Part shown: positions 9,904 to 19,230 of the stretch, piece after piece
Numbering within the stretch: the stretch's first letter is position 1
Layout of the letters: every line of letters starts with the position of its first letter
Source of the DNA: Caenispirillum bisanense
GTDB lineage: Bacteria; Pseudomonadota; Alphaproteobacteria; Rhodospirillales; Rhodospirillaceae
Assembly (NCBI RefSeq): GCF_900230255.1
Contig: NZ_OCNJ01000008.1
Location: forward strand, 124,001-188,000
DNA: 64,000 nt
Direction of reading: 5' to 3'
The notes under the pieces: model-generated
Databases searched by the model: none
Seen by the model: only the letters and a program-made list of their open reading frames with translations
Told to the model about the DNA's origin: nothing
Translations under genes and position numbers: made by a program

Positions 9904-10920
9904 TTACCGCAGGACCCCGGCCGCCCGCGCCCGGCGGGCGAGCAGGGCACAGAAGCCGGCCACCAGCACGGCGGCGGCGGCGAGCCCGGCCCACGGCGCG
10001 CCGGCCGCCGCCGCCAGGGCGCAGCCGATCAGGCCGGCGTTCACCACCGCCACCGCACCGCTCACCCGGGCATGGCTCAGGCCGGCGCGGACGGCGCGCT
10101 GGTAGAAGTGGCTGCGGTGGGCCTGCCACGGCTTCTCGCCGCGCAGCAGGCGGCGGATCAGCGTTACGCTGGCGTCGACCACGTAGTAGAGCGGCAGGAT
10201 CAGCGCCGCCGCCAGGTGCCCCGAGCCCGCCAGCACGATCAGCAGGAAGCCGAGCAGGAAGCCCAGCGGCACGCTGCCGACATCGCCCATGAACAGCCGC
10301 GCCGGATGCCAGTTCCAGAACAGGAACCCGAGCGCCGCCGCCGTCACCACCAGCCCCGGCATGCCGAGCGCCGCCGGCGCCAGCCCCGCCGCCGCCAGCA
10401 GCACGAGGCCGCCGCCGAGGCTCGCCGTCTGCACGCCGGTGATGCCGTCGATGCCGTCCATGAAGTTGTAGAGGTTGACGAACCACAGCCAGCACAGGCC
10501 CGCCAGCAGGCGGTCGAGCGGCAGCGGCAGGACGCCCTGGAACACCAGCGCCTCGCGCGGCAGCACCAGCAGCACCGCCGTCACCGCCACGCCCTGCACG
10601 AGGAAGCGGGGCAGGGCGGGCAGCGTGAGCAGGTCGTCCAGCCACGACAGCACCGCCAGCACGGCGGCGAAGGCGAGCGCGGTGGCCTCGGGCAGGGCGT
10701 CGCCGGCCAGCGTCCAGCCGGTCGCCACCGCCCAGGCCGGCAGCACCACCGCCATGACCGCGAGCCCGCCGCCGCGCGGGGTGGGGCGGGTATGGCTCGA
10801 CCGCTCGTTGGGCCGGTCGAGGATCTGGCGGCGACGCAACCAGCCGAGCAGCACCCCGGTGGCGAGCACCACGGCGGCAGCGACGGCGGCGAAGAGGGGC
10901 AGGGCGTAGGCAGGCATCAT
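9904..10920 (-). CDS. glycosyltransferase family 4 protein (WecA/WbpL-type undecaprenyl-phosphate sugar-phosphate transferase)
   Basis: This polytopic inner-membrane enzyme of the MraY/WecA superfamily transfers a HexNAc-1-phosphate from UDP-sugar to undecaprenyl phosphate, starting O-antigen or other glycan chains. It is 338 residues from the ATG at 10920 (a second ATG follows immediately). It is hydrophobic almost throughout, with about ten membrane helices. Signature loops are RPNERSSHTRPTPRGGG, the NFMDGIDGITG aspartate motif, FMGDVGSVPLGF and the C-terminal HRSHFYQRAV. It likely provides the lipid acceptor for the adjacent polysaccharide operon. Its product sugar would match the 4,6-dehydratase/epimerase pathway, which is inference. 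Upstream lies a 705-bp non-coding stretch. Confidence 0.92.
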   Translation of the reverse strand: MMPAYALPLFAAVAAAVVLATGVLLGWLRRRQILDRPNERSSHTRPTPRGGGLAVMAVVLPAWAVATGWTLAGDALPEATALAFAAVLAVLSWLDDLLTLPALPRFLVQGVAVTAVLLVLPREALVFQGVLPLPLDRLLAGLCWLWFVNLYNFMDGIDGITGVQTASLGGGLVLLAAAGLAPAALGMPGLVVTAAALGFLFWNWHPARLFMGDVGSVPLGFLLGFLLIVLAGSGHLAAALILPLYYVVDASVTLIRRLLRGEKPWQAHRSHFYQRAVRAGLSHARVSGAVAVVNAGLIGCALAAAAGAPWAGLAAAAVLVAGFCALLARRARAAGVLR

Positions 10921-11625
10921 GGCGGCGGATGATGCCGCACGATGAGGTGACAGGAAAGCCTCGGCTATAGAACAGGAACGGAAGGTCGTCGCTTCCGCGA
11001 TGCCTCTAAAGGCGCAAGAGGCCGAGTCGGTGTGAAAGCCACCGTGAGACGAGAAGACTGACGGGCAAAGTAGCCAGGCCGCTCGTGCGGATTGCCGACG
11101 ACAAGCCATCCGTCATCGCTCGGCTTTTTGCCGTTGGCGGCGCCGGTCGCTCTGGCGTGATAACTGCGTGCGCTACGTTCAGATAGGGACGCGCAGACAT
11201 AGCTTGGCCAATCACCGGTCAACATTAACAGGATTCAGCAATAACTTGGCAGCCAACCCTCACGTGCGACGCGAAAACGAGAGCCACCCGAAAGAGTGGC
11301 GTCAGATTCGCGCTTTAGACGGTCGCTGGCGCGCGAAAGGTCTTTGATGGCAAAATTGGCGTGGAGAGGTGGCATCGTGCACCCAGAGCCGGAAAAGCGG
11401 CCTTAGCGGCGACTGACACACCACAGGTGCGTAAAGGGCTTGCCACGTGCCCAAGATATTGAGATGATCTCCACATGCCAGAGGCGAGTCTGCGCTAACA
11501 GACCCGCCTCCGAGATGCCCTTCAACCTCGTTGCGATTATCTCGCACCGGGCTGTGAGGTCTTTCCACGAGACTCACGTTACCCGGTTACGTGGCAGATC
11601 GCAACCTCTTAGGAGGATCGCCGCC
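10921..11625. other. long intergenic stretch of lower G+C content
   Basis: No convincing protein gene is present in these 705 bases. The short open frames on both strands have no ribosome-binding site or recognisable product. The sequence is visibly poorer in G+C than its neighbours (for example the block 11221-11260) and codon structure disappears, so it may be a remnant of acquired DNA. It must hold promoters for the leftward WecA-type gene and for the rightward small HTH/YjzC pair. A strong 12-bp-stem hairpin lies at 11481-11510, and a short one (GCCAC..GTGGC) near 11283-11300. No tRNA or rRNA motif was found. Confidence 0.5.
11481..11510 (+). repeat. perfect-loop inverted repeat (hairpin), 12-bp stem
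   Basis: GAGGCGAGTCTG (11481-11492) faces CAGACCCGCCTC (11499-11510) across the 6-base loop CGCTAA. Eleven of twelve positions pair, with a single A-C mismatch. No T-run follows, so it is not an ordinary terminator. It lies 115 bases before the small HTH gene and could be a leader structure, a small RNA or a protein-binding palindrome. Its function is unknown. Confidence 0.55.
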
Positions 11626-11811
11626 ATGGCATCCGTTAACGACCTGTCGGCCCAGGATGTGGCCATCATCAAGGCGCGCCTCAAAAGAGGCGACTACCAG
11701 CATGTTATCGCCGCGGACTACGGCATCAACCAGGGGCGGATCTGCGAAATCAACCGCGGAAAGCGGTTCTCGTCGATCAAGCCCGCCCAGGAGGTGCCGT
11801 CCCATGGCTAA
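11626..11811 (+). CDS. small helix-turn-helix-like protein
   Basis: This 61-residue protein starts at ATG 11626, preceded by a very strong AGGAGG about 9 bases upstream. Residues 8-48 read as a compact DNA-binding unit: AQDVAIIKARLKRG, then QHVIAADYGINQGRICEI, resembling an HTH where the second helix carries NQGR, then NRGKRF. Similar Gly-x-x-Gln-x-x-Ile-Ala...Gly-Arg-Ile-x-Glu-Ile...Gly-Lys-Arg-(F/W) proteins are widespread as uncharacterised small proteins; this resemblance is from memory of the motif, not a search. The stop overlaps the start of the YjzC-like gene by 8 bases, so the two are translationally linked. Confidence 0.65.
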   Translation: MASVNDLSAQDVAIIKARLKRGDYQHVIAADYGINQGRICEINRGKRFSSIKPAQEVPSHG

Positions 11812-11986
11812 CATCTACAAGCCGGGGCAAGAGACCCCGAAGTCAGGGCAGTACGAGATCGTCGGTCCGCGCGGCGGTCGTACTGGTGTCGAGCGAACGT
11901 CCACCGCGGGGAACCCGCTTCCGCCCACTGAAAAGGCCGGCCAGGGTTACATCCTGGTGGATCCTACGAAGCACCGGAAGCCGTGA
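11804..11986 (+). CDS. YjzC-like small protein
   Basis: This 60-residue protein starts at ATG 11804, with GGAGG about 10 bases upstream inside the preceding gene. The sequence follows the YjzC family plan: an N-terminal YKPGQETPKSGQYEIV, a central GGRTGVERT, then PLPPTEKAGQGYILVD and a final TKHRKP. The family was described from Bacillus genomes and has no established function. The protein is basic, has no membrane segment and is probably cytoplasmic. It is the second cistron of a two-gene unit that ends at a strong rho-independent terminator 55 bases downstream. Confidence 0.7.
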   Translation: MANIYKPGQETPKSGQYEIVGPRGGRTGVERTSTAGNPLPPTEKAGQGYILVDPTKHRKP

Positions 11987-12040
11987 CGAGGGCGGCTGAT
12001 TTCCTGAGGCCAGGAGCAACTTCCTGAACGAGGGGAGCAC

Positions 12041-12074
12041 GAGGGGAGGCCGTTGCCTCCCCTCGTTTTCTTTT
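12041..12074 (+). terminator. rho-independent terminator of the HTH/YjzC unit
   Basis: A perfect 9-bp stem, GAGGGGAGG / CCTCCCCTC (12041-12049 and 12056-12064), with a 6-base loop is followed by GTTTTCTTTT. The T-rich tail lies on the plus-strand side, so it ends rightward transcription. It abuts the polA stop codon at 12074 and also separates the two convergent units. Confidence 0.9.
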
Positions 12075-14860
12075 CAGTGCGCTTCCGCCCAGGTGTCGGC
12101 GATGCCGGCGTCCACGTCCAGCGGCACCGACAGGGTCGCGGCTTCCTGCATCACTCGCTTGATGACCGGCACCGCCGCCTCCGCCTCGTCGACCGGGGCC
12201 TCGAAGATCAGTTCGTCGTGGACCTGCAGCAGCATGGTCGTCTTCAGGCCGGCGTCGGTCAGCGCCAGCGGCAGGCGGCGCATGGCGGTCTTGATGATGT
12301 CGGCCGCGCCGCCCTGGATGGGGGCGTTGATGGCGGCGCGCTCGGCGAAGGCCCGCATGTTCGGGTTGCGGTCGTTGATGCCGGGCGTGTAGCACTTGCG
12401 GCCCATGAAGGTGGTGACGAAGCCCTGGCGCTTGGCCTCGGCCTTGGTCGCTTCCATGTAGTCGCGGATTTCCGGGAAGCGGGCGAAGTAAGCGTCGATG
12501 TAGGCCTTGGCCTCGCCGCGGTCGATGCCGAGCTGGGCCGCCAGCCCGAAGGCCGAGATGCCGTAGATGATGCCGAAGTTGATGGCCTTGGCGCGGCGGC
12601 GGATCATGGGGTCCATGCCCTCCACCGGCACGCCGAACATCTCGCTCGCGGTGATGGCGTGGATGTCCTGCCCCTCGTGGAAGGCGCGCTTGAGGGCGGC
12701 GATATCGGCGACGTGCGCCACCAGCCGCAGCTCGATCTGCGAATAGTCGGCCGACACCAGCTTGCAGCCCTCGGCGGCGACGAAGGCGCGGCGGATCTTG
12801 CGCCCTTCTTCCGTGCGGATGGGGATGTTCTGCAGGTTGGGGTCCTGCGACGACAGGCGCCCGGTGGACGCCACCGTCTGCGAGTACGACGTATGCACCC
12901 GCCCGGTGCGCGGGCTGATCTGGCCGACCAGGCTGTCGGCATAGGTGCTCTTCAGCTTCTGCACCTGGCGCCAGTCGAGCACGCGGGCCGGCAGGTCGTG
13001 GCCTTGCGCCGCCAGCTGTTCCAGGATGTCGGCGCTGGTGGAATAGGCGCCGGTCTTGCTCTTCTTGCCGCCCTGCAGGCCCATCTTGTCGAACAGGATC
13101 TCGCCCAGCTGCTTGGGCGAGCCGGGGTTGAAGGTCTCGCCGGCGAGCGCGTGGATCTGCACCTCCAGCTCCGCCATGCGGGCACCCAGGTCGTCGGACA
13201 GACGGCGCAGTTCCACCGCATCGACCTTGACGCCGGCCGCTTCCATGTCGGCCAGCACGCGCACCTGCGGCCGGTCGAGCCCCTCGTAGACGCCCATCAT
13301 GTGCTCTTCCACCAGCCGGCGGCGGAACAGGGCGTGCAGGCGCAGCGTGATGTCGGCGTCTTCGGCGGCGTAGGCGCAGGCCTTGTCGAGCGGCACGCGG
13401 TCGAAGGTGATCTGCGCCTTGCCCTTGCCGCACAGGTCGGTGAACGAGATGCAGGTGTGGCCCAGGTGGCGCTTGGCCAGTTCGTCCATGCCGTGGCCGG
13501 TGGTGGTGCCGTCGAGCACGTAGGACATGACGATGGTGTCGTCGATGGGGTCGACGCGCACGCCTTCGCGGGCCAGCACGTGCATGTCGTACTTGATGTT
13601 GTGGCCGATCTTCAGCACCGCCGGGCTTTCCAGCAGGGGCTTCAGGCGGGCGATCGCCTCGGCGAGGTCGATCTGCTGCGGGCGCTGTGCCGGTTTGGCG
13701 GCGACGCCGCCGAGCAGGTCGCCCTGGGCGCTCTCCGGCTCCGGCGCGGCATCGGGATCGACGTGGCGCAGGGGGATGTAGCAGGCCTTCCCGGGCGCGA
13801 TGGCCAGCGACACGCCGACCAGCGCGCATTCGTGGCAGTCGAGCCCGTCGGTTTCCGTGTCGACGGCGACGAAGCCCTGCGCCGTGGCGGCCTCGACCCA
13901 CCGTTCCAGGTCCGCAACGGTCTGGATCAGCTCGTAGGTCACCTCGGCCGGCACCGGCACGGCGGTGCCCCCGGCGGCGGCGGGCGGGGCTTCGCCAGCG
14001 TCGGCCAGCTTGGCCTGCATGCGGGTCAGGATGGAGGTGAAGCCGTTGTCTTTCAGGAAGGCCGCCAGCTTGTCGGCGTCGGGCTTCTTCACGGCGAAGG
14101 TGTCGAGCGGCACCTCCACCTCGCAGTCGTCGCGCAGCAGCACGAGGCGGCGCGAGACGCGGGCGGCCTCGGCGTGCTCCAGCAGGTTCTGGCGGCGCTT
14201 GGGCTGCTTGATCTCGCCGGCGCGGGCGAGCAGCGACTCCAGGTCGCCGTATTCGGCGATGAGCTGGGCGGCGGTCTTCACGCCGATGCCGGGCACGCCG
14301 GGCACGTTGTCGGTGGGGTCGCCGGCCAGGGCCTGCACGTCGACCACCTTCTCGGGCGGCACGCCGAACTTCTCCACCACCTCCTCGCCGCCGATCACCT
14401 TGTTCTTCATGGCGTCGAACAGGGTGACCTCGCCGTCGCGCACCAGCTGCATGAGGTCCTTGTCCGACGACACGATGGTCACCTTGGCGCCGGCCTCCCG
14501 CGCCAGCCGGGCATAGGTGGCGATCAGGTCGTCGGCCTCGAAGCCGTCCATCTCGACGCACGGCAGGTCGAAGGCGCGCACCGCCTCGCGGATCAGGGCG
14601 AACTGCGGGATCAGGTCGTCGGGCGGCGGCGGCCGGTGGGCCTTGTACTCGGGGTAGAAGTCGTTGCGGAAGGTCTGGCGGGCCGTGTCGAACACCACCG
14701 CGATGTGGTCGGCGTCGGTGTCGGCGACCAGCTTCATCAGCATCTGCGTGAAGCCGTAGACGGCGTTCACCGGCACGCCGTCGGGCCGCGTCATGGGCGG
14801 CAGGGCGTGGAAGGCGCGGAAGATGAAGCCCGATCCGTCGACCAGGAAGACGTGTTTCAT
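12074..14860 (-). CDS. polA: DNA polymerase I
   Basis: PolA fills gaps and removes RNA primers during repair and lagging-strand maturation. It is 928 residues from the ATG at 14860 (MKHVFLVDGSG). All three domains are intact: the 5'-3' exonuclease (about 1-290, with YKAHRPPPPDDL, DGFEADDLIATYA and GVPGIGVKTA); the 3'-5' proofreading exonuclease (VAVDTETDGLD near 347); and the polymerase with motif A DYSQIELR, motif B KAINFGIIYGIS and motif C VHDELIFEAP. An upstream in-frame start at 14953 adds an arginine-rich, implausible leader. It stands alone on the minus strand, converging on the YjzC unit. Confidence 0.97.
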   Translation of the reverse strand: MKHVFLVDGSGFIFRAFHALPPMTRPDGVPVNAVYGFTQMLMKLVADTDADHIAVVFDTARQTFRNDFYPEYKAHRPPPPDDLIPQFALIREAVRAFDLPCVEMDGFEADDLIATYARLAREAGAKVTIVSSDKDLMQLVRDGEVTLFDAMKNKVIGGEEVVEKFGVPPEKVVDVQALAGDPTDNVPGVPGIGVKTAAQLIAEYGDLESLLARAGEIKQPKRRQNLLEHAEAARVSRRLVLLRDDCEVEVPLDTFAVKKPDADKLAAFLKDNGFTSILTRMQAKLADAGEAPPAAAGGTAVPVPAEVTYELIQTVADLERWVEAATAQGFVAVDTETDGLDCHECALVGVSLAIAPGKACYIPLRHVDPDAAPEPESAQGDLLGGVAAKPAQRPQQIDLAEAIARLKPLLESPAVLKIGHNIKYDMHVLAREGVRVDPIDDTIVMSYVLDGTTTGHGMDELAKRHLGHTCISFTDLCGKGKAQITFDRVPLDKACAYAAEDADITLRLHALFRRRLVEEHMMGVYEGLDRPQVRVLADMEAAGVKVDAVELRRLSDDLGARMAELEVQIHALAGETFNPGSPKQLGEILFDKMGLQGGKKSKTGAYSTSADILEQLAAQGHDLPARVLDWRQVQKLKSTYADSLVGQISPRTGRVHTSYSQTVASTGRLSSQDPNLQNIPIRTEEGRKIRRAFVAAEGCKLVSADYSQIELRLVAHVADIAALKRAFHEGQDIHAITASEMFGVPVEGMDPMIRRRAKAINFGIIYGISAFGLAAQLGIDRGEAKAYIDAYFARFPEIRDYMEATKAEAKRQGFVTTFMGRKCYTPGINDRNPNMRAFAERAAINAPIQGGAADIIKTAMRRLPLALTDAGLKTTMLLQVHDELIFEAPVDEAEAAVPVIKRVMQEAATLSVPLDVDAGIADTWAEAH

Positions 14861-15005
14861 GGCGCTCGCCCTTCTCGCGGAACCGCCGGACGCGGCACGG
14901 GGGACAGGGCGGGACCGAAAGAGGCGGCGGGGCCGCGCCCCGGCCCCACCCAAAGAAGCGGCGGGACCGTCACCGGCCCCGCTGGGGGGATATGACGAAG
15001 AGGCC

Positions 15006-15200
15006 TCAGTGCTGGACGGCGGCGGCGGTCACGCCCGCGTCCAGCACGAAGCGGCGGCTGCAGTACGGGCACACGACGTCGCGGGTGGCCGGGTCGATGT
15101 GCAGCCACACGCGCGGGTGCCCGCCGGAAGCGCCGGTGCCGTCGCAGGCGACGTCGTTGGTGGTCACCGCGACGGTGTCGATCAGGTCCTTCTGCGTCAT
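15006..15200 (-). CDS. zf-CHCC zinc-finger domain protein (NDUFS6-like)
   Basis: This 64-residue protein starts at ATG 15200. It carries Cys19, then [11 protein letters not shown] with a conserved His, and the [10 protein letters not shown] knuckle near the C-terminus, matching the CHCC zinc-finger family. That family is found in alphaproteobacteria and as the mitochondrial complex I subunit NDUFS6. A role linked to complex I assembly is known for the mitochondrial protein but only inferred here. A 145-bp spacer separates it from the polA start, and it is divergent from the ABC transporter ATPase gene with 180 bp between them. Confidence 0.85.
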   Translation of the reverse strand: MTQKDLIDTVAVTTNDVACDGTGASGGHPRVWLHIDPATRDVVCPYCSRRFVLDAGVTAAAVQH

Positions 15201-15380
15201 TGCCTCTGTCTCTCTGTGCCCTGGCGGCCGCCGCTGCCGAACGGTCGGCCGGTGCGAAAACGATGCCGGATGATGCCCCGACGCCCGCTCGCGATCAATG
15301 GGGGACTCGACCGCCGGCCCCGACCGGACCATATAGGGACGGCCCGCCCGTTTCCCATCCCCGCCTGAACGTCCGAGACC

Positions 15381-16381
<1,001 letters not shown>

Positions 16382-16385
<4 letters not shown>

Positions 16386-17404
16386 GGCCGACGGCGACGG
16401 CGGCGCTGCGGCGGCTGGCCGTCGCGGCCCTGGGGTTGACGCTGGCCGCCTGCACCCCCCGCCTGCTCGATCCCGGCCCCCTGGCCGCCCGACCGGCGCC
16501 GCCGGTGCTGACCGACGAGGCCTTCCTCACCCCCGACGGCACCGCCCTGCCGCTGCGGCGGTGGGAGCCGGCGGGCGCGCCGCACGCCGTGGTGCTGGCC
16601 GTGCACGGCTTCAACGACCATTCCCGCTCCTTCGAGGGCTTCGGCGAGGCGCTCGCCAACCTGGGCTTCGCCGTCTGGGCCTATGATCAGCGCGGCTTCG
16701 GGCAGGCACCGGGGCGCGGCCTGTGGCCGGGGACGGAGACGCTGGCGGCCGACGTCACCGCGGCGGCGCGGGCGGTGAAGGCCCGCTACCCCGGGCTGCC
16801 GCTGACCTTGCTGGGCGAGAGCATGGGCGGCGCCGTCGTCATCGCCGCCGCCACCTCCGCCGATCCGCCGCCGGCCGACCGCATCGTGCTCAGCGCGCCG
16901 GCGGTGTGGGCGCGCGAGACCATGCCGCTGCTCTACCGCGTCACCCTGGCGGTGGCGAGCCATACGGTGCCGTGGCTGACGCTGTCGGGCCGCGGCCTCG
17001 GCTTCATGCCGTCGGACAACATCGCGATGCTGCGCGAACTGGCGCGCGACCCCCACGTCATCCGCGACACCCGCGTCGACACCATCAAGGGCCTGGTGGA
17101 CCTCATGGACCTCGCCTACGAAAAGGTGCACGCGGTGCCGGGGCCGGTGCTCTACCTCTACGGCGAGAAGGACGAGATCGTGCCGCCGGAGCCGACGGCG
17201 GCCGCCGTCGCCGGCCTGCCCGACCGCGGCGGGCGGGTGCGCGTGGTGTGGTACGACGACGGCTGGCACATGCTGCTGCGCGACCTGCAGGCCGAAACGG
17301 TCTATGCCGACGTCGCCGCCTGGATCGATCACCCCGCCCTGCCCCTGCCCTCGGGCGAGGAGCTGGGACCGGGCGAGGCGATGGTCGTGCAAGTTTCCCC
17401 TTGA
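16382..17404 (+). CDS. alpha/beta hydrolase lipoprotein (lysophospholipase/monoacylglycerol lipase-like)
   Basis: This 340-residue protein starts with an ATG overlapping the ABC ATPase stop. A short signal peptide ends in a lipobox LTLAAC (Cys24), predicting a lipid-anchored envelope protein. The alpha/beta-hydrolase core has [11 protein letters not shown] (oxyanion region), the nucleophile elbow GESMGG (Ser147), Asp264 in [10 protein letters not shown] and His296 in DGWHMLL, so the catalytic triad is complete. It resembles Hydrolase_4/PldB-type lysophospholipases; substrate specificity is not determinable. Co-translation with the ABC ATPase suggests a shared envelope-lipid function, which is inference. 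Confidence 0.88.
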
Positions 17405-17539
17405 ATTGCGCCAGCGGTTCGCCATCTTCCGTTCATTCTCGGGTCCGGGCCCCTCTGGCGACGACGGCGGTCGTCGTGATGTCGGATCTTCGTCCGTCAT
17501 GGCGCTCACGCGGCGCATCTGACAGCCGGAGGTTCCTCC

Positions 17540-18547
17540 TTGGAACTCCTCGATCTTTTGTTTGCGCCCGTGATGGGGAAACCCGCCTGGGCGTGGCTGG
17601 CGTTCGCCGGCATCGTGGTCACCCTGCTCGTCCTCGACCTGGGCGTCCTGCACCGCAAGGCCCACGTCATTTCGATCCCGGAAAGTTTGCGCCTCTCCGC
17701 CTTCTACGTCTTCGTCGCCCTGCTCTACGGCGGCTGGGTGTGGTGGTACATGGGCGAGACGGCGGGCATGACCTACCTGACCGCCTATTTCGTCGAGAAG
17801 AGCCTGTCGCTCGACAACGTCTTCGTCATCTCGCTGGTCTTCACCTACTTCGCGGTGCCCCGCGAGTACCAGCACCGGGTGCTGTTCTGGGGCATCCTCG
17901 GCGTGATCGTCCTGCGCGGCATCATGATCGGCCTGGGCGCGGCGCTGGTGACCGAGTTCCACTGGGTGCTCTACATCTTCGGCGCCTTCCTGGTGTTCAC
18001 CGGCCTGAAGATGCTGTTCGCCAAGGGCGAGGACGACGCGCCCGACCTGTCGCAGAACAAGATGATCGGTTTCCTGCGCCGTCGCATGCGCGTCACCGAC
18101 ACGCTGCACGGCGAGCGCTTCTGGGTGAAGCAGCCCGACCCCAAGTCCGGCAAGGCCGTGTGGTGGGCGACGCCGCTGTTCCTGGCGCTGGTCGTCGTCG
18201 AGGTGTCGGACCTGATCTTCGCGGTCGACAGCGTGCCGGCGGTGTTCGCCATCACCACCGACCCGTTCATCGTCTATACCAGCAACATCTTCGCCATCCT
18301 CGGCCTGCGCGCCCTGTACTTCGCGCTGGCCGCCATGGTTCACCGCTTCGCTTACCTGAAGTACGCCCTGGCGGCGGTGCTGATCTTCATCGGCTCGAAG
18401 ATCTTCTACGCCGACTTCTTCGGCAAGATGCCGGCGGCGGTGTCGCTGGGCGTGACCTTCGGCCTGCTGGCGGCGGGCGTCATCGTCTCGCTGCTGAAGA
18501 CCCCGCGCGAGGCCCCCGCCGAGCCGGCGACGGAAGACGCGCGCTGA
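17540..18547 (+). CDS. TerC family integral membrane protein (Alx/TerC)
   Basis: This 335-residue polytopic protein has about nine membrane helices. The TerC hallmark acidic motifs are present: FVEKSLSLDNVFVISL in the first half and VVVEVSDLIFAVDSVPAVFAI in the second. Both contain paired acidic and Asn/Ser residues implicated in metal (Mn2+) transport in Alx/TerC homologues. The start is TTG at 17540, directly after GGAGG (17529-17533). No ATG gives a better beginning. It is a lone gene ending at a strong terminator. No yybP-ykoY manganese riboswitch could be recognised in the 135-base upstream gap. Confidence 0.92.
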   Translation: MELLDLLFAPVMGKPAWAWLAFAGIVVTLLVLDLGVLHRKAHVISIPESLRLSAFYVFVALLYGGWVWWYMGETAGMTYLTAYFVEKSLSLDNVFVISLVFTYFAVPREYQHRVLFWGILGVIVLRGIMIGLGAALVTEFHWVLYIFGAFLVFTGLKMLFAKGEDDAPDLSQNKMIGFLRRRMRVTDTLHGERFWVKQPDPKSGKAVWWATPLFLALVVVEVSDLIFAVDSVPAVFAITTDPFIVYTSNIFAILGLRALYFALAAMVHRFAYLKYALAAVLIFIGSKIFYADFFGKMPAAVSLGVTFGLLAAGVIVSLLKTPREAPAEPATEDAR

Positions 18548-18556
18548 CCTGTGCGG

Positions 18557-18602
18557 CGACGGCCGGCCCCGCCTCCGGGCGCGGCGGGCCGTCGTCTTTT
18601 TC
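18557..18602 (+). terminator. rho-independent terminator after terC
   Basis: CGACGGCC (18557-18564) pairs with GGCCGTCG (18587-18594), with further G+C pairing inside, and TCTTTTT follows at once. It lies 10 bases after the TerC stop and 50 bases before the tRNA gene, so it insulates the tRNA from upstream transcription. Confidence 0.85.
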
Positions 18603-18654
18603 CTGGTTGGCAAAGGCGTTCCGGGCAGGTATGGTCCCACCCTGCACCTCCGCT

Positions 18655-18731
18655 GGACCCGTAGCTCAGCTGGATAGAGTGTCGCCCTCCGAAGGCGAAG
18701 GTCGCGCGTTCGAATCGCGCCGGGTCCGCCA
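18655..18731 (+). tRNA. tRNA-Arg (anticodon CCG)
   Basis: The 77-base cloverleaf includes an encoded CCA end. Acceptor GGACCCG pairs with CGGGTCC; the D-arm contains GCTCAGCTGGATAGAGT; the anticodon stem TCGCC/GGCGA closes the loop CTCCGAA, giving anticodon CCG; and the T-arm is GCGCG-TTCGAAT-CGCGC. It reads CGG arginine codons, abundant in this G+C-rich genome. A terminator follows 10 bases after the 3' end, then a toxin-antitoxin pair, a typical position for acquired genes next to a tRNA. Confidence 0.97.
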
Positions 18732-18740
18732 GATTCACGA

Positions 18741-18770
18741 AAACCCCCGCCGGTGACGGCGGGGGTTTTT
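18741..18770 (+). terminator. rho-independent terminator after tRNA-Arg
   Basis: CCCCCGCCG (18744-18752) pairs with CGGCGGGGG (18757-18765) around a GTGA loop. The stem is flanked by AAA upstream and TTTTT downstream, so it could work in both directions. Confidence 0.9.
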
Positions 18771-18873
18771 CATTGCGGCCTGACTGAGGATGCATATCAT
18801 CAACCCACTGCACGTCCGGCGTGTGCGCATTCGGACGCCCCTCCCCTTGCGCATCATGACCCAGAGGGTTACG

Positions 18874-19230
18874 TTGAAGCCTGTCGCGCCCTTGATCACG
18901 ATCGTCGAGACCCGCGCGTTCCTGCAGCGCGCCGCTGCTCTTTTGACGGATGACGAGCGCGAGGACCTGAAGGCGATGCTGGCGGCCGATCCCGAATGCG
19001 GCGTCGTCATCCGGGGAACCGGCGGGCTCCGAAAGGTTCGCTTGGCCGTTCAGGGACGCGGCAAGAGTGGCGGCGCCAGGACGATATACTACTACCGAAA
19101 CGAGACGATGCCGCTGTTTCTGCTGTCCATCTTCGCCAAGAACGAGAAGGACGACTTGTCCCAGGCCGAGCGCCACCAGTTGGCCGACTTTGTGGAACGC
19201 CTTGTCGATCAGTACCGGAGACTATCATGA
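18874..19230 (+). CDS. RelE/HigB-family toxin of a type II toxin-antitoxin system
   Basis: This protein has 118 residues from the TTG at 18874, which has GAGGG five bases upstream and matches the family N-terminus (VETRAFLQRAAALLTDDERE). An ATG at 18856 or 18790 is possible but lacks a ribosome-binding site. The RelE/HigB fold is indicated by GGLRKVRLAVQGRGKSGGAR, IYYYRNE, and the closing LFLLSIFAKNEKDDLS. This family cleaves mRNA at the ribosome. The stop overlaps the antitoxin start (ATGA). Gene order is toxin first, as usual for higBA/NadS-type pairs. It lies 140 bases beyond tRNA-Arg. Confidence 0.87.
   Translation: MKPVAPLITIVETRAFLQRAAALLTDDEREDLKAMLAADPECGVVIRGTGGLRKVRLAVQGRGKSGGARTIYYYRNETMPLFLLSIFAKNEKDDLSQAERHQLADFVERLVDQYRRLS

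Noticed and set aside
8367-9950. A 527-codon minus-strand frame opposite phosphomannomutase
   Set aside because: The plus-strand protein has all phosphohexomutase loops; the opposite product is repetitive Arg/Ala/Gly sequence.
10921-11625. Short open frames in the lower-G+C spacer (for example near 10965-11225 and 11302-11577, minus strand)
   Set aside because: They have no ribosome-binding site, no conserved motif and no codon bias. They are probably chance frames.
12053-14995. A 980-codon plus-strand frame opposite polA
   Set aside because: Same effect: PolA motifs A, B and C and both exonuclease domains are intact on the minus strand, and the plus-strand product has no recognisable fold.
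17405-17539. A possible yybP-ykoY manganese riboswitch before the TerC gene
   Set aside because: Such riboswitches often precede this family, but the conserved loop sequences are not visible in this gap. Only a short hairpin around GACGACGGCGGTCGTCG is present.
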